The notes below the pieces were generated by a model that was given only the letters and a program-made list of their open reading frames with translations, was not told the origin of the DNA and did no database searches. A program made the translations under genes and the position numbers. Positions 1 to 10,000 of a stretch of DNA of 64,000 nt are shown piece by piece. The stretch is from JACPUW01 sp049115495. Its GTDB lineage: Bacteria; Bacteroidota; Bacteroidia; CAILMK01; JACPUW01. Position 1 is the first letter of the stretch; every line of letters starts with the position of its first letter. The DNA is taken from positions 682,001-746,000 of the forward strand of contig JAGDZV010000001.1 in the NCBI GenBank assembly GCA_049115495.1, read 5' to 3'.

Positions 1-714
1 AGTGATAATAAAGAATTTGGTGCCAAGGCAATGACAACCGAAAGGGTTAGTATTGTTATCAAAGATTTTATTGATGCGGCAAAAAGGGCGCAATTTTGCG
101 GATATGATGGTGTGCAACTTCATGGAGCTCATGGTTATATTTTGGCTCAATTTTTAAGTGCCGAAATAAATCAAAGAACCGATGACTACGGCGGAAGCTT
201 TGAAAACAGATGCCGAATCTTTTTTGAGATAATTGATGGCATTAGAGCCAATTGTGGTAATGCTTTTTTGCTTGGGGTAAGGTTATCGCCTGAGCGTTTT
301 GGGCTTGAACTAAGCGAAGTAAAGCAGTTAACGCAAGATTTAATTGACTCTGATAAAATTGACTTTTTAGACATATCAGTTTGGGACTACACAAAGGTTC
401 CTGAAGATGAAGCCTTTCAAAGCAAAACTTTAATGATGCATTTTCTGGAACTTGACCGTAAAAACGTTGTGCTTTCCATTGCAGGAAAAATTAAAGATGG
501 CACCGATGTAAGCAATGTTATAAATGCCGGTGCAGATTTGGCTTGCATGGGTCGTTCAGGAATTCTTCATTATGACTTTCCGAAACAAGTAAAAGACAAC
601 CCAAATTTTAGAAGAACAAACACTCCGGTAACTGAAAGCTATCTGAAAGAGCAAGGCCTGGGCCCTGCATTTGTAGATTATATGAAAAAATGGAAGTACT
701 TTGTGGCTGAATAA
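1..714 (+). CDS. NADH:flavin oxidoreductase / Old Yellow Enzyme family (5' truncated)
   Basis: The reading frame is open from base 1, so the gene begins left of the window and about 237 C-terminal residues are visible. It belongs to the FMN-dependent Old Yellow Enzyme family (TIM barrel), whose members reduce activated C=C bonds with NAD(P)H. The visible block GVQLHGAHGYILAQFLS followed by N-x-R-x-D-x-YGGS-x-ENR is the family's conserved central signature. Further on, IAGKIKDG and ADLACMGRSGILHYDFP match the strand that contacts the FMN phosphate. The physiological substrate cannot be read from sequence. The next gene starts 10 bp downstream on the same strand, suggesting cotranscription. An internal ATG at base 31 is not the true start because the conserved fold requires upstream sequence. 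Confidence 0.9.
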   Translation, partial: SDNKEFGAKAMTTERVSIVIKDFIDAAKRAQFCGYDGVQLHGAHGYILAQFLSAEINQRTDDYGGSFENRCRIFFEIIDGIRANCGNAFLLGVRLSPERFGLELSEVKQLTQDLIDSDKIDFLDISVWDYTKVPEDEAFQSKTLMMHFLELDRKNVVLSIAGKIKDGTDVSNVINAGADLACMGRSGILHYDFPKQVKDNPNFRRTNTPVTESYLKEQGLGPAFVDYMKKWKYFVAE

Positions 715-724
715 AACCTAAACT

Positions 725-1261
725 ATGCTAGATACAATGATTGCCAACATGCCTGAGAAAACAGGCAAAAGCCTTGAAGAGTGGTTTGAAATTTTGGACC
801 AAAACCCTTTTGAAAAGCACGGCGAAGGCATGAAGTTTCTAAAAGGCGAACATGGTGTTACTCATGGTTTTGCCAATACTATTTTACAACTGTATAAACA
901 AAAAGGCTCTAGCCCAACGGAGCCTGACTTAATTGCTGATCAGTACGCCAAAAAAGCTGATTTAAAACCCATTCACGACAAACTAAAAGACATTATGCTA
1001 GCTTTTGGTAATGATGTAGAATGGGCAGCAAAAAAGACTTATGTAAGTGTAAGAAGAAGCAAACAGTTTGCAATAGTGCAACCCAGCACAAAAACAAGAT
1101 TAGACCTTGGAATTAACCTTAAGGGCAAAGAACCTGAAGGCAAATTAGAAGCATCTGGCAGCTTCAATTCTATGGTAAGCCACCGCGTAAAACTTAGCCA
1201 TGCCGATGAAATTGATGATGCAATTTTTGCATGGTTGAAGGAAGCTTATGAAAAGGCTTAA
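725..1261 (+). CDS. DUF4287 / DUF5655 domain protein
   Basis: A 178-residue cytoplasmic protein with no signal peptide or membrane segment. The N-terminal ~75 residues (KTGKSLEEWFEIL, then EHGVTHGFANTI) match the DUF4287 family. The C-terminal ~100 residues (a W-AAKKTYVSVRR-like core with a final DDAIFAWLKEAY helix) match DUF5655, which is often found fused to or beside DUF4287. Biochemical function is unknown for both. It follows the OYE gene by 10 bp and probably shares its transcript. The match to the families is clear from conserved residues, but no role is inferred. Confidence 0.85.
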   Translation: MLDTMIANMPEKTGKSLEEWFEILDQNPFEKHGEGMKFLKGEHGVTHGFANTILQLYKQKGSSPTEPDLIADQYAKKADLKPIHDKLKDIMLAFGNDVEWAAKKTYVSVRRSKQFAIVQPSTKTRLDLGINLKGKEPEGKLEASGSFNSMVSHRVKLSHADEIDDAIFAWLKEAYEKA

Positions 1262-1332
1262 GACACTACAACCCTAGCTGTTTTAAGAGTTCCATATGGC
1301 TCTAAAAACTTTGCAGATGATAACAGAGCATC

Positions 1333-1577
1333 TCCCCCGCTAGTCCGAGCAGCTAAATCGCTGGCGTCTCGATTTTCGGAATGCCAACACCATGCAGGTA
1401 AGACAGCACAAGCTTTTACCCAAACTTCTGTTTAGTTTTAAAATTTTGAATTATGTTATCGATGAGAAAGTAAAAAAATCGATAAAAAACATACTATTTG
1501 ATTACTATATTGCAAGCATCAGCCGCAAATACAAAATATATGAATCGGGGCAGATACGAGCTACATGCTCGCACCGG
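1333..1577 (+). mobile_element. Internally deleted relic of a REP/RAYT element
   Basis: This non-coding gap carries both ends of the RAYT element found at 27.4-28.1 kb. Bases 1352-1398 (GCTGGCGT, TCGATTTTCGG, ATGCCAACACCATGCAGG) match the reverse complement of 28041-28087 with few differences. Bases 1555-1576 (TACGAGCTACATGCTCGCACC) match the reverse complement of the element's other end near 27408-27425. Between them, bases 1521-1538 encode S-R-K-Y-K-I, like the transposase N-terminus S-R-K-Y-K-M. The rest of the transposase is absent. It therefore looks like a MITE-like deletion product. The short open frame 1392-1601 that spans it is not a gene. Confidence 0.65.
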
Positions 1578-1597
1578 CTAAGGGAAATATTCGAGAA

Positions 1598-2647
1598 ATG
1601 AAAGCACCAATTCTAATCATTCTATTAGCTTTTAGAGCTTTACTTGTTACAGCCCAAGAAACCGTAACCAAGGTAGAAAATGTGATTAATGAATACTTCA
1701 CTACAACTGGTTTTTCTGGAACCATATTGGTTGCTAAAAATGGGTTACCAATTTATGAACGCTCATTTGGCTATGCCAATTTAAAAGCTGAAGTTTCAAA
1801 CTCAAATGACAGTCGCTATGCCATTGCATCGGTAACCAAAATGTTTACAAGTATTAGAATACTACAACTGGTACAACAAGGTGATTTAAGCCTAGATGCT
1901 TCAGCACATCAAATCCTTAATGAATTTGATATAAATCCTGATATAACCATTCACCATTTACTGCTTCATATCTCTGGTTTACCAAATGAAAATGATATCA
2001 TTTACCGCAAAAAGACCAACCCAAGAGCTTTTGTTGAATCAACGTTAAGAAACAAGAGTAAAACCAAAATTGGCGAATTCAATTACAATAATTTAGACTA
2101 TGTACTGCTTGGCCTTATCATTGAAAAAACTACTGGTAGCACCTGGCAAAAGAATATAACTGAACACATTATAATGCCTTTGAACATGGCCAATACGGGC
2201 TATTTAGAATTAGGGAATTATCCCAAAAACTATTCTTATCCATATACCCAAAAAGGTAAGAAACTAAAAAAAGACCGTTCATTTTATATTGAAAACTTTT
2301 ATGCTGCAGGATGTATGTACTCAACTGCAAATGATCTAAAAAAGCTAGATCAAGCACTATATACAGAAAAACTATTGAATAATAGTAGCAAGAAAATGCT
2401 CACCGTATCGTACCCCGAATTCAATTACACAGGATATGGCGTATGGAATTATCAGTATCCATTTATTAATTCTTACCCTACGGTAATGGAACGCCGTGGT
2501 GGAATTAAAGGATCTAATGTGGTGCTCATTCGCTTAACTGATCAGAATTACACCATTATTATTCTTAGCAATGACAATAGGTTTAATCCTGATTCTTTTG
2601 GCGACGATACCAACCTCAGAGAAATGATCATAAAAGCTCTTTATTAA
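1598..2647 (+). CDS. Serine hydrolase (beta-lactamase class C / PBP-like fold)
   Basis: A secreted or periplasmic serine hydrolase of the beta-lactamase-related family, about 349 residues. I chose the ATG at 1598, which gives a good signal peptide (KAPILIILLAFRALLVTAQ). Upstream in-frame sequence lies inside the REP relic. The catalytic S-x-x-K is seen in ASVTKMFTS near residue 76, and Y-x-N in FNYNNLDYVLLG near residue 160. A third glycine-rich motif, GGIKGSN, stands where the K/H-S/T-G element is expected. Members are esterases, peptidases or carboxypeptidases, so the substrate is not predictable and antibiotic resistance should not be assumed. It is monocistronic, and the next gene starts 132 bp downstream. 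Confidence 0.85.
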   Translation: MKAPILIILLAFRALLVTAQETVTKVENVINEYFTTTGFSGTILVAKNGLPIYERSFGYANLKAEVSNSNDSRYAIASVTKMFTSIRILQLVQQGDLSLDASAHQILNEFDINPDITIHHLLLHISGLPNENDIIYRKKTNPRAFVESTLRNKSKTKIGEFNYNNLDYVLLGLIIEKTTGSTWQKNITEHIIMPLNMANTGYLELGNYPKNYSYPYTQKGKKLKKDRSFYIENFYAAGCMYSTANDLKKLDQALYTEKLLNNSSKKMLTVSYPEFNYTGYGVWNYQYPFINSYPTVMERRGGIKGSNVVLIRLTDQNYTIIILSNDNRFNPDSFGDDTNLREMIIKALY

Positions 2648-2779
2648 ATGCAATAGTTTAGCCTATTTTCAAGTTTAAATTGAAATTAAGGTTTCTATGA
2701 ATAACATGGTAAACCAACAATCCAAGTAATTTTACCTTCATTTAGAAATTAATTCAACATCCAAACAGTTAATCACGGC

Positions 2780-3619
2780 ATGAGACATTTACCTATTGTC
2801 ATTTTATCGCTTGTGTTCATAGCATCATGCGGAAACGATGAACAACCTGAACCCAAAGAAATCTGCGGATGTACTGATGAAACCGCAGCCAACTTTAGCC
2901 AAGAAGCAAATTGTGATGATGGTAGTTGTGTGTATTTAGACGATGAAATGCGAACCTTAAATACATTTTTTACAAGTACGGGCTGTGGGGCCTGTGGTAT
3001 TTACGGTATTGATTGCTTTAATAACTATTCTGCAAAAATGCTTGACAAGGCCCTACCCTTTGAGCTTCATTTCAAGTATGGCGATCCAATGATTAACGAA
3101 ACCAACGATTCGTTTGTGCAAATTGCCCGTCCAAGGTGGTCGCCTTTTTATGCTGTTGGGTTAAAGCAAAGCATGGTAATTGGTAATGACCGCCCTGAAA
3201 CTTGTGAGCTAAGCGATACGAATGCAGAGAAACTTATTAATGAGTTTTATGAGAAATACCCAAGAACCCAAATAGGCATAACCCAAACTATAGAGAACGA
3301 TACACTTAATGCACATTTTGCCATTAACGCTATGGGAATGCAAAATTTAAAATTTGCAGTTTATGTGCTTGAAGATAGCTTGGTTTACACTCAAAATGCG
3401 GGTTGGCGAAATGATATTGAAGGCTGGGTGCACAACCATATTGTAAGAGATGCCATTACACCAGTTTTTGGTACTTTATTAAAGACTCAAGAAAAAATAG
3501 GAAAGCTTCAAATTCCGATTGATCCTGAATGGAATCAAGATCATATTTATACCATGCTCGTACTTTGGAATACCGAAAATGCTTTACCAGAAGTAGTAAA
3601 TGCTGAGAGAAGTTACTAG
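2780..3619 (+). CDS. Omp28-like lipoprotein with Cys-rich DDGSC motif
   Basis: A 279-residue lipoprotein with signal peptide and lipobox (LVFIASC, Cys17). Residues 28-52 hold the small Cys-rich unit GCTDETAANF ... DDGSCVY, which recurs in Bacteroidota surface proteins. Next comes a C-G-A-C motif (STGCGACG, near residue 70), recalling the thioredoxin-like redox site of Omp28-related outer-membrane proteins. The rest is beta-rich with no membrane segment. The CxxC suggests a redox or disulfide-related role, but this is inference and the family is not characterised. It is followed after 21 bp by the histidine kinase gene, though that gene appears to have its own promoter overlapping the gap. Confidence 0.65.
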   Translation: MRHLPIVILSLVFIASCGNDEQPEPKEICGCTDETAANFSQEANCDDGSCVYLDDEMRTLNTFFTSTGCGACGIYGIDCFNNYSAKMLDKALPFELHFKYGDPMINETNDSFVQIARPRWSPFYAVGLKQSMVIGNDRPETCELSDTNAEKLINEFYEKYPRTQIGITQTIENDTLNAHFAINAMGMQNLKFAVYVLEDSLVYTQNAGWRNDIEGWVHNHIVRDAITPVFGTLLKTQEKIGKLQIPIDPEWNQDHIYTMLVLWNTENALPEVVNAERSY

Positions 3620-3640
3620 CCAAATATTTATTTTGCAGTT

Positions 3641-5800
3641 ATGTACAGGTGGCTACAAGTTATCATAGCGTTGGCACTGGTCTTATTTACGTCCTATTCT
3701 TACGGTCAGGAAAGTGAGCTTACAACAAATGATCTAAGAAGGAAAATTAAGACTGAAACAGAAGTAGAAAAAACTAAGGCTCAGGTTACCTTAATAAGTA
3801 GATATACAAACACAAACTTACTTGATTCAGCCTTTCATTTAGCCTATAGAATAAAAGGCAAAACCACCGATTTAGATTCAAAAAAGAAGGGATTCTATTT
3901 ACATGCGCTTGCCACAGCTCATTATTATGCACGCAATAATGATTCTGCAAAACTCTACTACCTCAAATCTGAAAAGGAGCTAAATGGACAAGAAAAAAGA
4001 ACGAGTGCTTTAAATAACATGAATCTAGGTGGACTTTACTTCTATGGTGCTATGTATGACTCTTCTGAAGCCATATTCACAAAAGCAATTAACTTATTCT
4101 ATGAAATAGGTGACACAGCCAATGCTGTAAAGTGTGCCTTAAATAGAAGTGTGGTTCAAGGGAGGCAAGAGAAACCAATGGAGCAGATAAAAAACCTCAA
4201 AGAAGTTTCGCAAAAATTGCCCAAAAACGATTGGAAATCAAAAATGATCTTTAATGCTAATCTAGCAGGAGCCTTTGTAAGGGCCAGCCTGAATGATAGT
4301 GGAATTTTCTACTATTTTAAGGCCTTGAAGGTTGCAAAAGAGCAAAAAGACAGCATTAGCCAGTCAATATACTTAGGAAATTTATCACAAGCATATACCA
4401 ATATTGATTTGAACGAAAAGGCCTTATTCTATGCAAGAAGTGCCTTAAAACTAAACAAAAAATTAGATAGGAAAAGAGGACTCGTCTACAGTTTGTATGC
4501 CCTTGGGCGATTAAACAAAGCTAAAAATGACCTTGACTCTGCGCTATCTTACTACTATTCCGCCTTAAAGCATCTTGAGAAAGATGCCATGAACCTAATG
4601 GGAACTTCTTATAGCAATGTAGGCCATATTCATTTAGAAATGCAAAACTTAGATAGTGCTGTATTTTATTTGAAAAGAGCAGAAAGAATACACTTTGATA
4701 CAAAAAACGTTGGGAAACTACCTAGTGTATATAATTCATTGGTTGAAGCAAGCTTAATTCAAAACAATCAAGAATCAGCTAAAAGCTACTTAGATTCAGC
4801 TAAGAAATATTCATTTGAATTTGGCACACTGAAACATATAGCAGACTATTATTCTGTGAGTCTACTTTACTATTCAAAAATTGGAGACTTTGAGCAAAGT
4901 AGGAAAAGCCTAGACCTGTACTCAGCCTATAGTGATTCGGTAATAAATAGTGAAAACACCAAGTATGCTCTCTTTATGTCTCAGCTTTATGAAGATGAGA
5001 AAAGCAAAGCGGCAATACGAGAATTGAAACAAGAACAAGAAATAAATGAGCTTGAACTAAATCAAGCCCAACTTAGGTCTAGAATTCTCATTATCTCGTT
5101 GTCATTAGCTTTTCTGGTAGCAATCGTAATAGCTTGGGCCCTAATAATCAAGAGAAAAAGTTTCAAAAACCTGCAAACAGCGCACACCCAAATTAATAGT
5201 AAAAACCAGCAATTAGAAGTACTTAACAAAGAAATATATCACAGGGCCAAAAACAACCTTCAAACCATTTCTAGTTTACTTGGGCTTCAACAATTTGACC
5301 TAAAAGATGAAAAAACCAAAGAGGTTATTGCCGAAAATCAAAACCGTATCAATGCTATGGCATTCATTAATAAACGATTGTTTAATGATAATAAGATCCA
5401 AAAGGTTGACTTTGTTGATTTTCTAAATGAACTAATTGAAGAGCTCAGTTATGTTTATGACATAGATAAAAGTGTTACAAAATTTGCAACTAATGCCAAC
5501 TCATTATTTTTTGAAGACAAAGAAGCTATTGCACTAGGCCTAATTTCAAATGAGCTTTTGACCAATGCTTTTAAGTATGGAATCACAAATGAAAAGCCAG
5601 CTGTAAACCTTATTCTTGATAAGAATAATGGAGAAATTGTATTTACCATTTATGATAATGGAAAAGGCTTTAGTCAGAAAAATCAAAATAACTCTTTTGG
5701 AGAAGAAATGATTGAAATGATGGCAGAACAACTCAAAGCCACAGTAACAAGAAGTAATGATAACGGCGCCAAAGTTGAAGTAATCTTTAGCCCTAAATAG
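3641..5800 (+). CDS. TPR-containing sensor histidine kinase (HisKA_2 type)
   Basis: A 719-residue sensor kinase. It has a signal peptide (residues 1-23), then a periplasmic tetratricopeptide region (~residues 60-450) with helix pairs such as ALNNMNLGGLYF and SIYLGNLSQAYTNID. A coiled coil and one transmembrane helix (IIISLSLAFLVAIVIAWALI, ~484-503) follow. The phosphoacceptor block reads EIYHRAKNNLQTISSLL (His near 530), the HisKA_2/HWE-like type. The ATPase domain has NELLTNAFKYG (N box) and DNGKGF (G1). The response-regulator gene begins 11 bp later, forming a two-component pair. A TTTTG promoter motif ends 5 nt before the ATG, suggesting a leaderless transcript. The signal sensed is unknown. 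Confidence 0.9.
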   Translation: MYRWLQVIIALALVLFTSYSYGQESELTTNDLRRKIKTETEVEKTKAQVTLISRYTNTNLLDSAFHLAYRIKGKTTDLDSKKKGFYLHALATAHYYARNNDSAKLYYLKSEKELNGQEKRTSALNNMNLGGLYFYGAMYDSSEAIFTKAINLFYEIGDTANAVKCALNRSVVQGRQEKPMEQIKNLKEVSQKLPKNDWKSKMIFNANLAGAFVRASLNDSGIFYYFKALKVAKEQKDSISQSIYLGNLSQAYTNIDLNEKALFYARSALKLNKKLDRKRGLVYSLYALGRLNKAKNDLDSALSYYYSALKHLEKDAMNLMGTSYSNVGHIHLEMQNLDSAVFYLKRAERIHFDTKNVGKLPSVYNSLVEASLIQNNQESAKSYLDSAKKYSFEFGTLKHIADYYSVSLLYYSKIGDFEQSRKSLDLYSAYSDSVINSENTKYALFMSQLYEDEKSKAAIRELKQEQEINELELNQAQLRSRILIISLSLAFLVAIVIAWALIIKRKSFKNLQTAHTQINSKNQQLEVLNKEIYHRAKNNLQTISSLLGLQQFDLKDEKTKEVIAENQNRINAMAFINKRLFNDNKIQKVDFVDFLNELIEELSYVYDIDKSVTKFATNANSLFFEDKEAIALGLISNELLTNAFKYGITNEKPAVNLILDKNNGEIVFTIYDNGKGFSQKNQNNSFGEEMIEMMAEQLKATVTRSNDNGAKVEVIFSPK

Positions 5801-5811
5801 CACATAACTAA

Positions 5812-6522
5812 ATGAAATTAAAAGTTTTATTAGTTGAAGACGATCCAATAATTGGTAGAGACACCAAGAAAATACTAGAGTTTATAGGTTATAAGGTAAA
5901 TGGCCCATTCACAAGCGCAGAATCTGCAAAAGATGCCAACGAAAAAGAAAAAAATGACATCTATATTTTTGATGTAGAGCTTGAAGGTGAAATGAGTGGC
6001 ATTGAACTTTCTCGTGTTCTAAATTCAAAAAATCCTAAACCCACAATTTTTGTTACCGGCTTATTGGATGAACAAACTAGAAAAAGCGCTCTTGAAACCG
6101 GGGCAACATCCTTTCTTAACAAACCTTTCAACGAAAGAAACCTTGTAAATGCTATTGAAATGGCATTATTTACAAAAACACAAATTCAAGAAGTCAAGGC
6201 AATTGATTCTCCAACGTCTTTCTTCGTAAAAGTGAATAAGCGCTTTATAAGAATTAACCTTGATGATGTTGATTTTCTTGAAGCAAGTGGTCATTATATG
6301 GTACTTCATCAAGGAGAAAAGCAATTCTCAACTTCTACAAGCATGGGAGACTTTAAGAAAAACTATTCGGGAAATGTTTTTTTTCAAACCCATAGATCAT
6401 ACATGGTTAATCTAAAAAGGGTAGCCGATTTTGATGATACACATATCTATTTTGGTGAAAAAATGGTTCCAATTAGCCAAAGCAAACAAAAAGAGTTTAG
6501 AAGCAAGATTTCAATTATTTAG
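5812..6522 (+). CDS. LytTR-family response regulator
   Basis: A 236-residue response regulator. The receiver domain (1-120) has the acidic pocket VEDD at residues 8-11, the phosphoacceptor Asp in IYIFDVEL near residue 50, a conserved Thr in FVTG and Lys in FLNKPF. The C-terminal ~100 residues form a LytTR DNA-binding domain, with SFFVKVNKRFIRINLDDVDFLE, an EASGHYMVLH stretch and QTHRSYMVNL, the typical hallmarks. LytTR regulators bind direct repeats and commonly pair with kinases such as the one encoded 11 bp upstream. Likely targets are nearby, for example the giant adhesin operon downstream, but no binding repeats could be proven by eye. Confidence 0.92.
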   Translation: MKLKVLLVEDDPIIGRDTKKILEFIGYKVNGPFTSAESAKDANEKEKNDIYIFDVELEGEMSGIELSRVLNSKNPKPTIFVTGLLDEQTRKSALETGATSFLNKPFNERNLVNAIEMALFTKTQIQEVKAIDSPTSFFVKVNKRFIRINLDDVDFLEASGHYMVLHQGEKQFSTSTSMGDFKKNYSGNVFFQTHRSYMVNLKRVADFDDTHIYFGEKMVPISQSKQKEFRSKISII

Positions 6523-6615
6523 TTAGTACAGCTTTATAAGTGGTTCATTCAATTATTTAGGGCCTTCGCGAAATCCATCTAAATTAAACATGTAAAAGCG
6601 CTCATTTTGCATGCA

Positions 6616-6963
6616 GTGGCTAACTATGCTATTTTAGAACCTAACCCAATTCAACGAAAGTGGTTGTATAGAGTAATCTCACCCTATGCTGAAGTGAATT
6701 TAATTACCGATTCACTTAAATTACACGAATACGCTTTTGATCGTCTTATAATTAGCTCAAATCACCTAAACTACAAGGAATTATCTCCTATTATTTCAAA
6801 AGCTATAGTTGAAAAAAAGCCGATTACTTTGATCTCAACAAGCAAACCCTTTAAATTTTTTAAGGGTTTTGAAAATTATATTCATTGGCTCGAAAAACCA
6901 TTTTCAGAAGCCCAAATCATACAAGCAATAGTTCAAAACGCAGAACAACCATTCGTGCATTAA
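6616..6963 (+). CDS. Degenerate receiver-domain protein (pseudo-receiver)
   Basis: A ~115-residue protein with the alternating beta/alpha pattern of a receiver domain. It starts YAILEPNPIQRKWL where VVDD would be. The third strand reads FDRLIISSNHL in place of the phosphoacceptor Asp. It keeps ITLISTS (T/S position) and WLEKPFSEAQI (the Lys-Pro of receivers). With the acidic pocket and acceptor Asp missing, it should not be phosphorylated normally. The start is uncertain: no ATG is in frame near the front, and GTG at 6616 fits a TTTTG motif ending at 6609. TTG at 6607 is an alternative. It lies between the two-component pair and the giant adhesin gene, so a regulatory link to them is plausible but unproven. 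Confidence 0.55.
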   Translation: MANYAILEPNPIQRKWLYRVISPYAEVNLITDSLKLHEYAFDRLIISSNHLNYKELSPIISKAIVEKKPITLISTSKPFKFFKGFENYIHWLEKPFSEAQIIQAIVQNAEQPFVH

Positions 6964-7057
6964 AAGGGTGAGCTGGTGCAACTGAATCATTAGCTCGTTC
7001 AATTCATCGGTTTATTGATTAAAAAGAAATTGACTTTAGCATCAAATTCATGCACCA

Positions 7058-10000
7058 ATGAGAAAGGTATTAGTCGTTTTTTTCTTTGCAATCTTAGGTA
7101 TTTACACTAACGCCCAAACAAAACCAAAAGAAGGCATCACCACATTCACTGGTTCAAACACCCAACACGCCTCAAGTGGAAGTTTTTTTAGTAGAACGAA
7201 TAATGTTTCAGCTACTAATGTTCTTAGTTCAGGCTTTGACTTTGAAGCAAGTAGTATCAATTATCAGTTTCAAACACTAAAGATCCGATCAGTTTCTAAC
7301 TCTGTTGTGGCAGAGCTGAGTAGAAGTACTTCAAACTGTATATATGAAGTAATCATTAAATCCAATGCAGGTAATGAATTTGACCTGAACTCTTTTAAAT
7401 TTTTTGTGAAAGACTATTACTCTGGTGGCTATATTGATTTAACGGTTTCGGCCTATAGAAACGGAAGTAAAATTGGAGACTTAACTTATAATCGTCGCAA
7501 ATCGACATGGAACACAATTAACACAAGTAATTATTCTGACTTCGCAAGAATAGATGAGTTTAGGATTAGCGTCAATCAGAGTAGATATAAAGTTTATGAA
7601 TGGTTTTTCGACGATATCAATATATCTTATAAGCCTAGTATTGATGCAAATGCGATTTCATTCGGCACGGAAAGTATTGGAAATAGCACAACATCAAAAT
7701 TATATATCTTAAACGTTGGAAATGACGATTTAAAACTCACTGCAAATACTCGCGTTCAAATTCTTGGTGATACCAATAATGAATTTGAAGTAGTAAATCA
7801 ACCAAGCCAAACAATAATCGGTGGTGACCAAGAAGCTGTAGATATAAAATTTACTGCTAAAGTTTACGGCTCTAAATCCGTCCAAATACTCCTGGTTAAC
7901 AATACAAGCAACGATAGCCTATACACTTCAATTACGGCCTTTGCTCAGCAAGCGCCTAAGCCACCAAATAATGGAAAGTCAAGCTTTATTACTCTAAACA
8001 GAAAGCTAATTCATAATGGCGGGGTTAGCCCCAAATCAACAGAATCCATTGAAAATATTGATACCACTGGATATAATCTAAGCTTATATAACAATGATGA
8101 CTTCTACGGGAACAATTTTATTGTATATCAGGATGCCTTAGGCTGGGAAATTGATTTTTATGGGTATCCAGGTCTCTCCTATTACGGATATTTAGCATTT
8201 TCAAGCTATGACAGTAGCACTTTCGCTTTTTCAGAAATTGAATTGAGCTCTAGCTCATATAACTCATATTTTAATAGAAACTACTATGACGCAAGTAGAT
8301 TTATTGTAAAAGGTTATAAAAATGGATTAGAAGTTGCAAGCACAAACATTGCCTATAGTGTTGACAACATACATACCTTTAATTTCGAGGATATTAAAGG
8401 GTTTAATGACGTAGACGAAGTTCGATTTTATAAAACTAGCGGGACAATAAACTACATGACAATTGGAGCAGTTACCATTTATAATAAACCCGAATTACGT
8501 GTATTAAACCCTGATATTGGAAGGGCCTATTTAAGTACAACCAAAACCCATGAGTTTCAGTTAAGAAATGCTGGTAAAGGCGCATTATCTTTAAGTGGCA
8601 GTCCTATTGTTAGTTTAACAGAAAATAATAATAGCGAGTTTGCAATAACATCACAACCTAAATCAAATAACATTTCTCAAGGTGATACAGGTACTTTTTA
8701 TATTGAGTTTACACCAAAATCTTATGGCAATAAGTCATGTTTGCTAAATATCGAAAGCAATAGCGGGACCCAAATTGACACTTTTAGGATTTCGGCATAC
8801 GGAGACCCTGGTCCATCAGTTACTCATTTTACTAGTTGGTCAGCAAATCAATTTAACAAGGTGGGTGACGATATAGAAGTACAAATTCACTTTGATAGGG
8901 ACATTGGAGTAACCGGTAGCCCTCAACTTATGCTTGAAACGGGCGATACCGACCGGGTGGCAAACTTGAGGTTTGTTTACAGTGGAAATAGATTGCTTTT
9001 TGACTACAAAGTAAAAGATGGAGATTTTACACGTGACCTTGATGTATTTGACAGTGTATCTCTAATATTAAATGGTGGTTCTATTTTCGGAAAAAATGAT
9101 AGTGTGGCCGCCGTAATAGATATGCCAACTGGTATACACAAAAAGTCATTAGAATCAGCGGGTGATATTGTAATAGATGCCTTAGATAGAGAAGTACTAT
9201 CCGTTTCGGCAAACAACTTAAACGGCACTTATAATCAAAATGATGTCATTGAAATAATTGTTGTTTTTAATGAATTCGTTGAGGTAAATGGAACACCATA
9301 TATCTCATTAAACCTTAGTGGAAAAACCCGTAGAGCCTATTTCACCAGAGGAAGCAATACAAAATCGCTCACTTTTTCATATACAGTGCTATCAGGTGAT
9401 TCTACATTAGATTTATCGTACACAAACGCAGGCGCGCTTAACCTTAATGGCGGGACAATACAAAACAGTACAGGGAGAAATGCCGTACTAAAGCTGCCAA
9501 AACCAGGAAGTGTTAACTCATTGAGCTATAACAAAGACATTGTAATAAAGACTGGTGCTGCAGCTATAGAATATGTTTCTTCACAAAATCAAAATGGATT
9601 CTATGGTTTAAATAATGATGTACTCATTGACTTAAACTTTAACAATAATGTTAATATATCTGGCACTCCTTACATTGTATTAGAAACTGGAATTACCGAT
9701 AGAAATGCCAGCTATTATAGCGGAAATGGAACTTCGACATTAACCTTTAAGTACATCGTTCAAAATGGGGATTCTAGTATAGACTTAAACTATGTTAGTA
9801 ATAGCTCAATTATACTTAATGGTGGTAGCATAAAAGATGGCAATGGAAACCCAGCCAATACCACGTTACCACCAACAACAAGTTCAAACTCGCTAGGAGG
9901 AAGAAAAAACTTAGTAATAGACACAAGAGCACCTTTAGCAGTTTCAGTTAATTCAACTAAGCCAAATGGCTATTACAGAGTTGGCGAGCAAATACCAGTT

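Noticed and set aside
1392..1601. Small plus-strand open frame of 69 codons
   Set aside because: It spans the REP/RAYT relic, and its only familiar part (S-R-K-Y-K) belongs to the dead transposase.
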